Assembly (NCBI GenBank): GCA_023228885.1
Contig: JALOAJ010000014.1
Coordinates: 1 to 64,000, forward strand
DNA length: 64,000 bases
Source: Bacillota bacterium
GTDB lineage: Bacteria; Bacillota; Clostridia; Monoglobales; Firm-18
Direction of reading: 5' to 3'
Position 1 is the first letter of the stretch, and every line of letters starts with the position of its first letter. The position numbers and the translations under genes were made by a program. This document shows, in pieces, positions 55,219 through 62,908 of this stretch. The notes under the pieces were generated by a model. It made no database searches. It saw only the letters and a program-made list of their open reading frames with translations, and was not told where the DNA came from.

Positions 55219-55266
55219 GATTACATCTCCTTTTTATTATAATTTAATACGCTTATAAAACAATGT

Positions 55267-56157
55267 TTATCCCTTTATGCCACTCATGGTAATTCCCTGT
55301 ATCATATATTTTTGGAAAAAGATAAATACCAATGCAGGCGGTAAAATTGAAAACAACAGTGCAATCATGTATTTATCCTCCGAGAATCCGGACGATTTCA
55401 TTTTAAAAAGCTGCACGGCAACGGTATCCAGTTTTTTATCCCGTATAACCAGATATGGCCAAAAAAACGCTTCCCATGAAAAATTAACAGAAAATATAGC
55501 AACCACAATTAAAATCGGTACGCTAAGCGGCATGATGATTTTCGCAAAAATCCCTAAATCGCTGCAACCGTCAATTCGGGCTGCTTCGACATAAGAATCC
55601 GGAATGGTATCGAAAAAGTTTTTAAACAACATAACATTAAACGCATTTGCCCCCGCCATCAACCACATAGGAACATATGTATTCAACATGCTAAAATGCA
55701 GCCATGGGAAATCAATAAAAAGTTTAAATAACGGCACCATACTGATTGAGGCGGGTAACATCATTGTCCACAACACCAGTTTGTAATATAAGCTTGCGCC
55801 TTTCGGTCTCAGCCGCGAAATTACATACCCGGCAAGTCCATTAACAAAGATACAAAAAATTAGCTCGCCTATTGCCATAACTATTGTATTTCTATAATAA
55901 GTAGCAAATCGCAGAGTTTTCCAAACCTCAATAACTTTTTCAGGATGAAAACTGCGTGGTATTATTGTGGGAGGCACCGTCAAAAATTCTTTTAAATCCT
56001 TAAAACTGGACATGAAAACCCATAAAGGCGGGAACAAGCAGATTGTGGAAATTACAGCCAACAAAGCGAACAAACACCAATATCCTATTTGTACATGCCG
56101 TTTTTTTAAATCTAACGATGTAATTATGCCGCTGCTTTTTTCGCTAAACGCGCGCAT
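55267..56157 (-). CDS. carbohydrate ABC transporter permease (CUT1, AraQ/LplC-like)
   Basis: 296 residues from ATG 56157 (AGGGGGC 5 bases upstream). Six membrane helices; the coupling motif EAARIDGCSDLGIFAKIIMPLSVPILI (EAAxxDG-xxxx-Ixxxx-P) is at about 185-210. It pairs with the next permease and should feed on an external ATPase such as MsmX, since no ATPase gene is here. Second permease of the importer operon. Confidence 0.92.
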   Translation of the reverse strand: MRAFSEKSSGIITSLDLKKRHVQIGYWCLFALLAVISTICLFPPLWVFMSSFKDLKEFLTVPPTIIPRSFHPEKVIEVWKTLRFATYYRNTIVMAIGELIFCIFVNGLAGYVISRLRPKGASLYYKLVLWTMMLPASISMVPLFKLFIDFPWLHFSMLNTYVPMWLMAGANAFNVMLFKNFFDTIPDSYVEAARIDGCSDLGIFAKIIMPLSVPILIVVAIFSVNFSWEAFFWPYLVIRDKKLDTVAVQLFKMKSSGFSEDKYMIALLFSILPPALVFIFFQKYMIQGITMSGIKG

Positions 56158-56167
56158 TCTAAGCCCC

Positions 56168-57106
56168 CTATATCGAAAGTTTCTTGTCAAGTCTAAAGTA
56201 AAATACCGTAATTCCGAGCAATATAACAAATGTGATTACGTTTAAAGCCAATGCCCGTTCCGGCTGAAAGTAGACGAAAGCATAATTATAACCCTGCAAA
56301 TTCAAAGATAACGATGCATTGTTCGGCCCGCCGCCGGTCATGGTCATGGGTTCCACCATAACTTGAAAGATTCCCACAATTTGGCGCACCAGTAAAAGTA
56401 ATATTATTGGAGATAGGTGCGGAAATGTGATGTATCTCAACTTTAGGAAAAACCCTGCCCCGTCAATAGTGGATGCCTCATAAAGTTCTTGGTTTACTCC
56501 CTGCAAAGCGGCAAGATATAACACCATTGATGTGCCGCACCCCCGCCAGGTCATACTGGTAATAATCAACGGAATGGTAAGGATGGGGTTTTGCAGCCAT
56601 TCGGAATTTTTCAGCCCTATGGAATGCCGAAGCATATTCAATATCCCCCCGTCACCCGGAAGATAAAGAAAGTACCAAATCAATGCGGCAGCCACAGTCG
56701 GCACGATAACCGGAAAATATATTGAAAATTTAAATAACCCCTTTAAATGAACCATTTCATTTAATGCAACCGCTATTATTATCGGCGGCAAAAAAGAAAT
56801 TAACAGCGACCAAAAGACATATCCAAAAGTGTTTTTCAGCGCGCCTAAAAACAATGTGTCGCTTAATACCTCACGATAATTTTGAAAACCAACAAAACCT
56901 GCTGCTTGATAATTTTCTAATTTAAAAAATGATAAAAACACACCTTCAGCGATTGGTCGCCACATAATAAAGTAAAATAAAAGAACACTTGGCAGTACAA
57001 TCATCCACGCCTTGCCATTCCTTGTAAAAGCGTTGAGCCATCTATTGGTGCGTTCCCTTGGCGCCCCTGCTGCAGGTTTCACAGCAATCCGTCTTGTTGG
57101 TTTCAA
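56168..57106 (-). CDS. carbohydrate ABC transporter permease (CUT1, LplB/UgpA-like)
   Basis: 312 residues from TTG 57106 (GAGGTG upstream). Six membrane helices after a 30-residue basic leader; coupling motif YEASTIDGAGFFLKLRYITFPHLSPII at about 230-255. First permease of the importer, 21 bp after the binding-protein gene. Confidence 0.92.
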   Translation of the reverse strand: MKPTRRIAVKPAAGAPRERTNRWLNAFTRNGKAWMIVLPSVLLFYFIMWRPIAEGVFLSFFKLENYQAAGFVGFQNYREVLSDTLFLGALKNTFGYVFWSLLISFLPPIIIAVALNEMVHLKGLFKFSIYFPVIVPTVAAALIWYFLYLPGDGGILNMLRHSIGLKNSEWLQNPILTIPLIITSMTWRGCGTSMVLYLAALQGVNQELYEASTIDGAGFFLKLRYITFPHLSPIILLLLVRQIVGIFQVMVEPMTMTGGGPNNASLSLNLQGYNYAFVYFQPERALALNVITFVILLGITVFYFRLDKKLSI

Positions 57107-57127
57107 AGAATATCACCTCAATACTGT

Positions 57128-58519
57128 TTATTCCGAAATTTTATCTAAATAATTTTTCTGAAAATCGCTGTTAGCCTGATTTATAACGGTAGCAGGGTCT
57201 GCATTCTTATCGGTTAGCACTGCTTGTATACAAGCATCAAGCGTTTTATAAAGCTCTTGGCAGTTCATCGGTTCTTCCGGTTTGACACGGACATCTTTAG
57301 CGTTCATAAACTGCTCTGCAAATTTAATATCTATATTTTTATATTTATCTATAACATTGGCTTTTGCTTTGACAAATTCTTCGTTAACCCACACATTTTG
57401 GGGATAGATTCCCACAACTTGACCTTCCTCCGCCCAAGTCTTATAGTTTTCGTCCAAAACTGCTAACAGTTCGGCAGTCGGTGTGGGGGATTCTCCGGTT
57501 ATCTCCAGCCATTTTAAAGCGGCATCTATCTGCTCAGGCGCTACGCCGGGTTTAAACATATATGTTTTTCCGCCGGTTAATGTGAAACGACCTAAAGGAC
57601 CCTCAGGCATAGGACCTACCGAAAAGTTTTCCTTTTTCATTCCATATGTATCAAACAATTTAAAGTCTGCCGGGTTGCTAAAATACATAGCGCCCTGGTC
57701 TGAAGCAAAAAGCTTCAACATTTCGGGGTTATCCACCAACACATTATCAGGCAATGCATCATATTTCCACTTCAAATCCTTGATAAATTGCAAAGCGGAG
57801 GCAGCTTCCGATGTGTTGAAGGTAGCGGTCCATTTGCCATCTATTTGCTCCATAAAGGTTACACCATGAGACCATGCTATACTCATAAAATGCCACCCGC
57901 CAAAGTTACTCATAGTCGGCATGATGAAACCGGCCTTGCCGGTCTTCTTTTTGATGATTGAAGCATATTCCCCCAATTCCTCATAAGTTTTGGGAAAAAG
58001 CGGCACACCATTTTCATCAACTAACCCGGCTTCCGTAAACATTGCTACATTAGCAGTTAATCCAAGAATATAGGCATCCTTGGGAATCCCGTACACACGA
58101 CCGTTTTTAGTTACAAGTTCCTTCAGCATTGGGTTCATCTTGTCTAAATACCCTGCCTTTTCCAATTCGTCCGTAATATCAGCGCAATACTTTGCATTGA
58201 TGATTTTTTGGGTTTCTGTATGGAATGTTTCATACAATGTAGGCAACTGCCCGCTTGTAGCTTTGGGAACAAAGGAATTCACATCGTAAGCCCATTCATC
58301 CGGCACAACCTTAATATCCGGGTATTTGCTTTCCATATTCCTCAAATATGTGTTGTACTGCTCCACCCATTGCGGGCGATTTTCCGTCGGCCAGTCTCCA
58401 ACCGATATAGTAACCTTTTCATCTGTTCCGGATGCGCCCTCTTTATTGACATTGGTCATGCACCCTGTTATCGATAGTGTTATCGTAATACTAAGTAGCA
58501 TAGCAATCTTTTTCAACAT
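57128..58519 (-). CDS. extracellular solute-binding lipoprotein of a sugar ABC importer
   Basis: 463 residues. Signal II lipobox LSITGC puts the lipid-bearing Cys at about residue 19. The rest is a family 1 binding protein (TISVGDWPTENRPQWVEQYN, TLYETFHTETQKIINAKYCADIT, YFSNPADFKLF). In this group the ligand is an oligosaccharide; a fucose-containing one is suggested by the fucosidase next door. ATG 58519 follows AGGGGG. First gene of the operon, under the promoter and operator at 58574-58637. Confidence 0.9.
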   Translation of the reverse strand: MLKKIAMLLSITITLSITGCMTNVNKEGASGTDEKVTISVGDWPTENRPQWVEQYNTYLRNMESKYPDIKVVPDEWAYDVNSFVPKATSGQLPTLYETFHTETQKIINAKYCADITDELEKAGYLDKMNPMLKELVTKNGRVYGIPKDAYILGLTANVAMFTEAGLVDENGVPLFPKTYEELGEYASIIKKKTGKAGFIMPTMSNFGGWHFMSIAWSHGVTFMEQIDGKWTATFNTSEAASALQFIKDLKWKYDALPDNVLVDNPEMLKLFASDQGAMYFSNPADFKLFDTYGMKKENFSVGPMPEGPLGRFTLTGGKTYMFKPGVAPEQIDAALKWLEITGESPTPTAELLAVLDENYKTWAEEGQVVGIYPQNVWVNEEFVKAKANVIDKYKNIDIKFAEQFMNAKDVRVKPEEPMNCQELYKTLDACIQAVLTDKNADPATVINQANSDFQKNYLDKISE

Positions 58520-58573
58520 ATTAATTTCCCCCTAAATTGTTATTTATTTTAGTCGTTTCTTACAATTTATTTA

Positions 58574-58602
58574 AGTGTATCACATTATTTTATTGGGAAC
58601 AA
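58574..58602 (-). promoter_or_regulatory. promoter of the sugar importer operon
   Basis: Minus-strand TTGTTC (58597-58602), 17-base spacer, TACACT (58574-58579), 55 bases before the binding-protein gene. The poor -35 and -10 fit a promoter that needs an activator. Confidence 0.6.
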
Positions 58603-58606
58603 TAAA

Positions 58607-58639
58607 CAAACATGTTAATTGTTTAGTATTCCTGCTATT
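58607..58639 (-). promoter_or_regulatory. operator copy 1 upstream of the importer promoter
   Basis: Matches copy 2 at 60003-60034 in 27 of 32 bases (58608-58639). Forward half-sites CAAACATGTTA (58607-58617) and TATTCCTGCTA (58627-58637) are 20 bp apart. The inner pair AAACA/TGTTT is also a dyad. The proximal edge is 5 bp from the -35 box. Confidence 0.6.
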
Positions 58640-58677
58640 ATTTAAAAATAGATAAAACCCAGCCCGTGCATGGTTTG

Positions 58678-59895
58678 TTATTTAACAAAATAACAAAGAA
58701 ACTCTGCTATATCGCCTCCCCCTTCCTCAATCACCACATCAATTCTTTTGGTGAAAAAGGATGGAAACCCACAAACCGCCCTACGCCCGATTGTATCAGA
58801 TTGATAAACCTTAATAGGTTCCCCATAGTCGTAAGGGTAACATTTTATGTGATATTTATTAACAAACCCAAACACCTTTTCCCTGAGCGTCACATGATTT
58901 ATAAGTTTAGGCTCATCAAATTCTACTGTGTATACATTATCATTTTTGCTCGAAAACCCAACATTTAAAGGTGATGCGAACATTTCTCGAATAAGGGCTC
59001 CAAACTCGCGGATGCGAATGCTATCCTTATCCGGTAGTAAGCCTCGCCTATCGGGGGCAATGTTTAACAGCAAGTTAGCCCCACGACCAATGGTATAGTA
59101 ATATATTCCGATTAGCTCATCCAAACTTTTGATGGTATCCTCATCAGCATCGCTGTAAAACCAATTGTGCCGCCGCATTCGTATGTCGCATTCTACCGGT
59201 AGGAACCGCTCATTATCTAATTCATCCTTTGTTTCGGTTTTTACTGAAAAGGAAAGGGCATTAACCCTCAGCTCGTTCGGCATATGAGCGTACCCCGATT
59301 CATTTCCCACCCAACGGGTATCGGGATCCCACATATTAAACAACAGTATTTCCGGCTGTAAGCCGCGTATCACTTTTACAATACGGTTAGAATCATATGT
59401 ATGACCCTCCGAGCCGCACCCATCAAACCATAAATAATCAATTTTTCCGTAGTTCGTAAGCAGCTCGCTTACCTGATTTATAAAATAATCATCATACTCC
59501 GCTGCAGATTTTTTCGTAAAACCAAACTCTGCCGGAGAGTAATACAACCCCACCTTTAACCCATGGGCACGACAAGCAACGGTAAATTCTTGCACAACAT
59601 CGCCGCTGCCGTTCTTCCAAGGAGTATTCGCTACTGAATACCCAGTATATTTCGAAGGCCAGTTTGCAAACCCGTCATGATGTTTGCAAACCAATATTGC
59701 ATATTTAGCCCCGGCATCCTTTGAAACCTTCAACCACTGATTACAATCCAACTTGGTCGGATTAAACCCGCTTAGGGGCATATCCTTCATGTCCCAATCC
59801 TTATGCCCTTCGTAAAATGTCCTTATGCCAAAATGAAAAAATACACCAAATTCCCATTCCAAAAAATCCAGCTGCTCATTTTTGGGTTTAATCAT
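58678..59895 (-). CDS. alpha-L-fucosidase, GH29
   Basis: 405 residues, without a signal peptide, so cytoplasmic. GH29 marks: WEFGVFFHFGIRTFYEG, GAKYAILVCKHHDGFANWPS, LKVGLYYSP and YGKIDYLWFDGCGSEG, where the Asp in WFDG is the nucleophile. The C-terminal domain (about 315-405) is beta-rich. It would release L-fucose from imported oligosaccharides. ATG 59895 follows CGGAGG. Alone under its own promoter, it shares an operator with the importer. Confidence 0.93.
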   Translation of the reverse strand: MIKPKNEQLDFLEWEFGVFFHFGIRTFYEGHKDWDMKDMPLSGFNPTKLDCNQWLKVSKDAGAKYAILVCKHHDGFANWPSKYTGYSVANTPWKNGSGDVVQEFTVACRAHGLKVGLYYSPAEFGFTKKSAAEYDDYFINQVSELLTNYGKIDYLWFDGCGSEGHTYDSNRIVKVIRGLQPEILLFNMWDPDTRWVGNESGYAHMPNELRVNALSFSVKTETKDELDNERFLPVECDIRMRRHNWFYSDADEDTIKSLDELIGIYYYTIGRGANLLLNIAPDRRGLLPDKDSIRIREFGALIREMFASPLNVGFSSKNDNVYTVEFDEPKLINHVTLREKVFGFVNKYHIKCYPYDYGEPIKVYQSDTIGRRAVCGFPSFFTKRIDVVIEEGGGDIAEFLCYFVK

Positions 59896-59968
59896 AACTG
59901 CTACCTCCGTTTGTTTTTAAATTCGACTATTTTGCGGTTATCTTTACAACGCAAGATTTTACATGGCA

Positions 59969-59997
59969 ATTATAACATGGCAAAAACTTTGGTACAA
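59969..59997 (-). promoter_or_regulatory. promoter of the fucosidase gene
   Basis: Minus-strand TTGTAC (59992-59997), 17-base spacer, TATAAT (59969-59974), 73 bases before the fucosidase start. Confidence 0.65.
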
Positions 59998-60001
59998 TTA
60001 A

Positions 60002-60034
60002 TAAACATGCTAAATGTTTGGTAATCATGCTATT
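60002..60034 (-). promoter_or_regulatory. operator copy 2 upstream of the fucosidase promoter
   Basis: Forward half-sites TAAACATGCTA (60002-60012) and TAATCATGCTA (60022-60032) agree in 10 of 11 bases and are exactly 20 bp apart. AAACAT-GCTAA-ATGTTT (60003-60019) is also a perfect 6-bp dyad. It begins 5 bp from the -35 box, the same spacing as copy 1. Confidence 0.65.
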
Positions 60035-60140
60035 TTGTCATTTTTTAATAATGTATTGACAAAAGCATGATTTGAACATATAATAAAAATAAGGGTTGTT
60101 GAATTTATTTACCCTTGTGCATATGTGCTTAAAAATTAAA

Positions 60141-60280
60141 TTCTTCAGGGACGGGTGAAATTCCCTACCGGTGGTAAAGCCCACGAGCCGTGTATTCATT
60201 ATACGGCAGATTCGGTGCAATTCCGAAGCCGACAGTAATGACGGCGCTTTTTGCGCCCTCTTAGTCTGGATGAAAGAAGC
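60141..60280 (+). promoter_or_regulatory. FMN riboswitch (RFN element)
   Basis: The conserved blocks are all present in order: CAGGGACGGGTGAAATTCCC, CCGGTGGTAAAGCCCACGAGCC, GATTCGGTGCAATTCCG, AAGCCGACAGTAATGACGGC and GTCTGGATGAAAGAAG. It binds flavin mononucleotide and lowers ribU expression when flavin is plentiful. Confidence 0.95.
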
Positions 60281-60298
60281 ATACGATTATTAATGCTG

Positions 60299-60329
60299 TC
60301 CCGTTGCCATTTGGCATCGGGCTTTTTTA
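60299..60329 (+). terminator. riboswitch-controlled terminator
   Basis: CCCGTTGCC and GGCATCGGG form a stem followed by CTTTTTT, 20 bases after the riboswitch and 60 before ribU. Confidence 0.85.
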
Positions 60330-60388
60330 ATAAAATAAACAGGCTGTATTGACCAATTAAATATAGCTAAAATAAGGAGCAATGAAAA

Positions 60389-60982
60389 ATGGAAAAATCA
60401 AAAATTAGAAAAATCACTATAACTGCCGTTTTATCGGCTATTTCGGCTGTTTTAATGTTCTTGGAAACGCCTTTGCCGGGTTTCCCGCCCTTTTTACAGA
60501 TTGACGCCAGCGATTTGCCCGCAATTATATGCGCATTTGGTATCGGACCGATTTGGGGCGTTGCGGTTGGACTGATAAAAAATTCAGTTCACATGCTTGC
60601 CACAAAAACAATGGTTGCCGGCGAAATTGCAAATTTCTTAATAGGGGCATCCTTTGTTTTGCCTGCGGGAATTATATATAAAAAAAATCACACAAAAAAA
60701 GGGGCGTTATTAGGTCTTGTAATCGGCACGGTTACAATGGCGCTTGCCGGCGTTTTAACAAACCTATACATAACGTTGCCTTTTTATTCAAAGATGATGC
60801 CGATGGATACTATTATCGAAATATCCAATAAGGTGAACCCTTATATTAAAGATGTAATGACGCTTACGCTTTATGGAATCACTCCCTTTAATATTTTGAA
60901 GGGTATTTTGCTGTCTGCTATAACAATGCTTATTTACAAGCCTCTATCGCCAATATTGCATTATTCAAAAAGACCGTGCTAA
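60389..60982 (+). CDS. ribU: riboflavin ECF transporter S component RibU
   Basis: 197 residues with about six membrane helices. The first helix segment KITITAVLSAISAVLMFLETPLP and the LQIDASDLPAIICAFGIGPIWG block are typical of RibU. It binds riboflavin and works with the shared energising module of ECF transporters, encoded elsewhere. Its control by an FMN riboswitch settles the substrate. ATG at 60389 follows AAGGAG. Confidence 0.94.
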   Translation: MEKSKIRKITITAVLSAISAVLMFLETPLPGFPPFLQIDASDLPAIICAFGIGPIWGVAVGLIKNSVHMLATKTMVAGEIANFLIGASFVLPAGIIYKKNHTKKGALLGLVIGTVTMALAGVLTNLYITLPFYSKMMPMDTIIEISNKVNPYIKDVMTLTLYGITPFNILKGILLSAITMLIYKPLSPILHYSKRPC

Positions 60983-61003
60983 TTTCATTCTTTTTTACAA
61001 AAA

Positions 61004-61033
61004 AACAGCCGTCTAATTGTCTTGACGGCTGTT
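61004..61033. terminator. hairpin after ribU
   Basis: AACAGCCGTC pairs perfectly with GACGGCTGTT over 10 bp. The T-run lies on the minus-strand side only, so termination of ribU may be partial. Confidence 0.5.
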
Positions 61034-61078
61034 AAATAATAAATTAGAGGAAACCGGTTAAGTGAAACAATATTATTA

Positions 61079-61108
61079 TTGTCAATGCTATTGACAAATA
61101 TGTATAAT
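61079..61108 (+). promoter_or_regulatory. promoter of rsmD-coaD
   Basis: TTGTCA (61079-61084), 18-base spacer, TATAAT (61103-61108), 31 bases before rsmD. Confidence 0.6.
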
Positions 61109-61139
61109 ACGGTAAAATATATTAAGGGATGATAACGCA

Positions 61140-61670
61140 ATGAAGGTTATCGCTGGTGTGGCAAAAGGTCACAAATTAAAAACAACGGCGGGCAAACACA
61201 CCCGCCCAACTTCGGGTAAGGTTAAAGAGGCAATGTTCTCTATAATCCAATCATTTTTGCACAACAGCATGGCACTTGATTTGTTCGCAGGCAGCGGCGC
61301 TCTTGGCATAGAAGCGCTAAGCAGGGGGGCAAGCTATTGTGATTTTGTTGAGCAAAGCAAAAAAGCCGTTGAAATAATAGCGTTTAATTTGGAAAAAACG
61401 AGGCTTAATAACTATAATATACACAATACCGCTGTAAAAAATTTTTTATCTGCCTGCACATCGAAATATGATTTGGTTTTTATTGACCCGCCTTATAATA
61501 AAAATTTGCCGTCACAGGTGTTGCAGCTTATGAGCGAGCGGGCTTTGCTTGCAGACAATGCAATTATTGTGTGCGAAACAGGCGCAGACGAAAAGATAGA
61601 TACAAGCCTTAAAATATATAAGCAATCAGTTTATGGCGACACAAAACTTACTTTTTATGAAAACAGGTGA
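61140..61670 (+). CDS. rsmD: 16S rRNA m2G966 methyltransferase RsmD
   Basis: 176 residues. GAKG-like start (IAGVAKGHKLKTTAGKHTRPTSGKVKEAMFSI), SAM site LDLFAGSGALGIEALSRGA (about 45-63), and the catalytic DPPYNK (about 118-123). It methylates G966 of 16S rRNA. coaD follows in the usual order and starts 4 bases after its stop. Confidence 0.95.
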   Translation: MKVIAGVAKGHKLKTTAGKHTRPTSGKVKEAMFSIIQSFLHNSMALDLFAGSGALGIEALSRGASYCDFVEQSKKAVEIIAFNLEKTRLNNYNIHNTAVKNFLSACTSKYDLVFIDPPYNKNLPSQVLQLMSERALLADNAIIVCETGADEKIDTSLKIYKQSVYGDTKLTFYENR

Positions 61671-61674
61671 TAAT

Positions 61675-62154
61675 TTGAAAATTGCGATATATCCGGGCAG
61701 TTTTGACCCTTGCACAAATGGGCATTTGGATGTTATTACGCGTTCCGCCAAAATTTTTGACAAATTAATAGTTGCGGTGTTGACCAATGTCAATAAGCAA
61801 CCTGCCTTTACTGCTGAAGAACGAATTGATTTGTTAACGAGGACTGCAAAAAAACTTAAAAATGTTGAAATTAAAAATTTTTCGGGATTGCTTGCGGATT
61901 TTGCAAGAGAAAACAATGCTGAAGTCATAATTAAAGGCTTGCGAGCGGTATCCGATTTTGAATATGAGTTTCAAATGGCATTGACAAACAACAAGCTAAA
62001 CCCCGAAGTCGAAACATTGTTTATGACAACCTCCACCGATAACATGTATCTAAGCTCAAGCATTGTAAAGGAAATTGCAATGTACGGAGGTTCATTGGAC
62101 GGAATGGTTCCCAAAGAAATTCAAGCAGATATATATGACAAATTAAGGAGGTAA
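61675..62154 (+). CDS. coaD: phosphopantetheine adenylyltransferase
   Basis: 159 residues from TTG 61675 (AGGTGA upstream). Nucleotidyltransferase T/H-x-G-H motif in IAIYPGSFDPCTNGHLDV, LLADFARENNAEVIIKGLRAVSDFEYE, and the STDNMYLSSSIVKEIAMYGG end. It makes dephospho-CoA from phosphopantetheine and ATP. The longer frame to 61633 lies within rsmD and is rejected. Confidence 0.96.
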   Translation: MKIAIYPGSFDPCTNGHLDVITRSAKIFDKLIVAVLTNVNKQPAFTAEERIDLLTRTAKKLKNVEIKNFSGLLADFARENNAEVIIKGLRAVSDFEYEFQMALTNNKLNPEVETLFMTTSTDNMYLSSSIVKEIAMYGGSLDGMVPKEIQADIYDKLRR

Positions 62155-62159
62155 TTTTG

Positions 62160-62651
62160 GTGGAAATTTTAGAAATAATTGATGTTTTAGAAGACACCAT
62201 TGAAAAAGGGCTTAATATCCCGCTTGCAAGCAAATGCATGCTTGATAAAGATGAGCTGCTTGAACTGATTCAGGAAATCAGGCTAAAGCTGCCGGATGAC
62301 TTAAAGCAGGCAAAATGGGTTAAGGACGAACGCCAACGCATATTGATGGAGGCGCAAAAAGAAGCCAACGATATAATAAAATCGACCGAAGACAAAATCA
62401 TCTCTATGATTAACGAAAACGAAATCACTAAAAGGGCGCGCGAAAAGGCAGAGGAAATAATTACGTCAGCGAACAAACGTTCTAAGGAAATACGCCTTGG
62501 AACAAGACAGTATGCCGATGATATCCTCACCGATATGGAAGAAATTATGGAAAAAACAATGCAAACCTTGCGCAACAACAGAATTGCAATGTACGAAAAA
62601 AGCAACCAAAAAACAGATGCGGAAAACCAACAAGAATTTAACATCGAATAG
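62160..62651 (+). CDS. coiled-coil protein downstream of coaD
   Basis: 163 residues from GTG 62160 (8 bases after AAGGAGG; TTG 62157 also possible). It is hydrophilic throughout. The middle (about 55-135) is a long helix with AQKEANDIIKSTEDKIISMIN and REKAEEIITSANKRSKEIRLG, resembling ATP synthase stalk or YlqD-type helices. A similar gene regularly follows coaD in Clostridia. No function is known. Confidence 0.8.
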   Translation: MEILEIIDVLEDTIEKGLNIPLASKCMLDKDELLELIQEIRLKLPDDLKQAKWVKDERQRILMEAQKEANDIIKSTEDKIISMINENEITKRAREKAEEIITSANKRSKEIRLGTRQYADDILTDMEEIMEKTMQTLRNNRIAMYEKSNQKTDAENQQEFNIE

Positions 62652-62712
62652 CTTGTGATATGTACAAGACATTTATAAAATACAAAAGCGGATAAAGTTT
62701 ATAACAAACTTT

Positions 62713-62760
62713 AAAAAGAACTTACGGCAGCAAAGCAACAATGCCGAAAAGTTCTTTTTT
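62713..62760 (+). terminator. terminator of the rsmD-coaD unit
   Basis: AAAAAGAACTT pairs with AAGTTCTTTTTT, with an inner GGCA/TGCC pair, ending in a T-run. Confidence 0.82.
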
Positions 62761-62908
62761 GTTTTTAAACGAATCCTCCCCCCGTGTAAAGGGCATTCAG
62801 TATTGAATTGTTTCCTTATGTTATGGATTGTATCTTTACAGGGCGCTTTTCATCATGCTAAGATTGTGATATACGGATGACCAACATTTTTAGGAGGATG
62901 TATTTATA

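Noticed and set aside
60038..60220. Minus-strand ORF across the FMN riboswitch
   Set aside because: No ribosome site, and the conserved riboswitch blocks explain the sequence.
61091..61108. TTGACA next to TATAAT as an rsmD promoter
   Set aside because: They are only 6 bases apart; TTGTCA at 61079 with an 18-base spacer is the workable pair.
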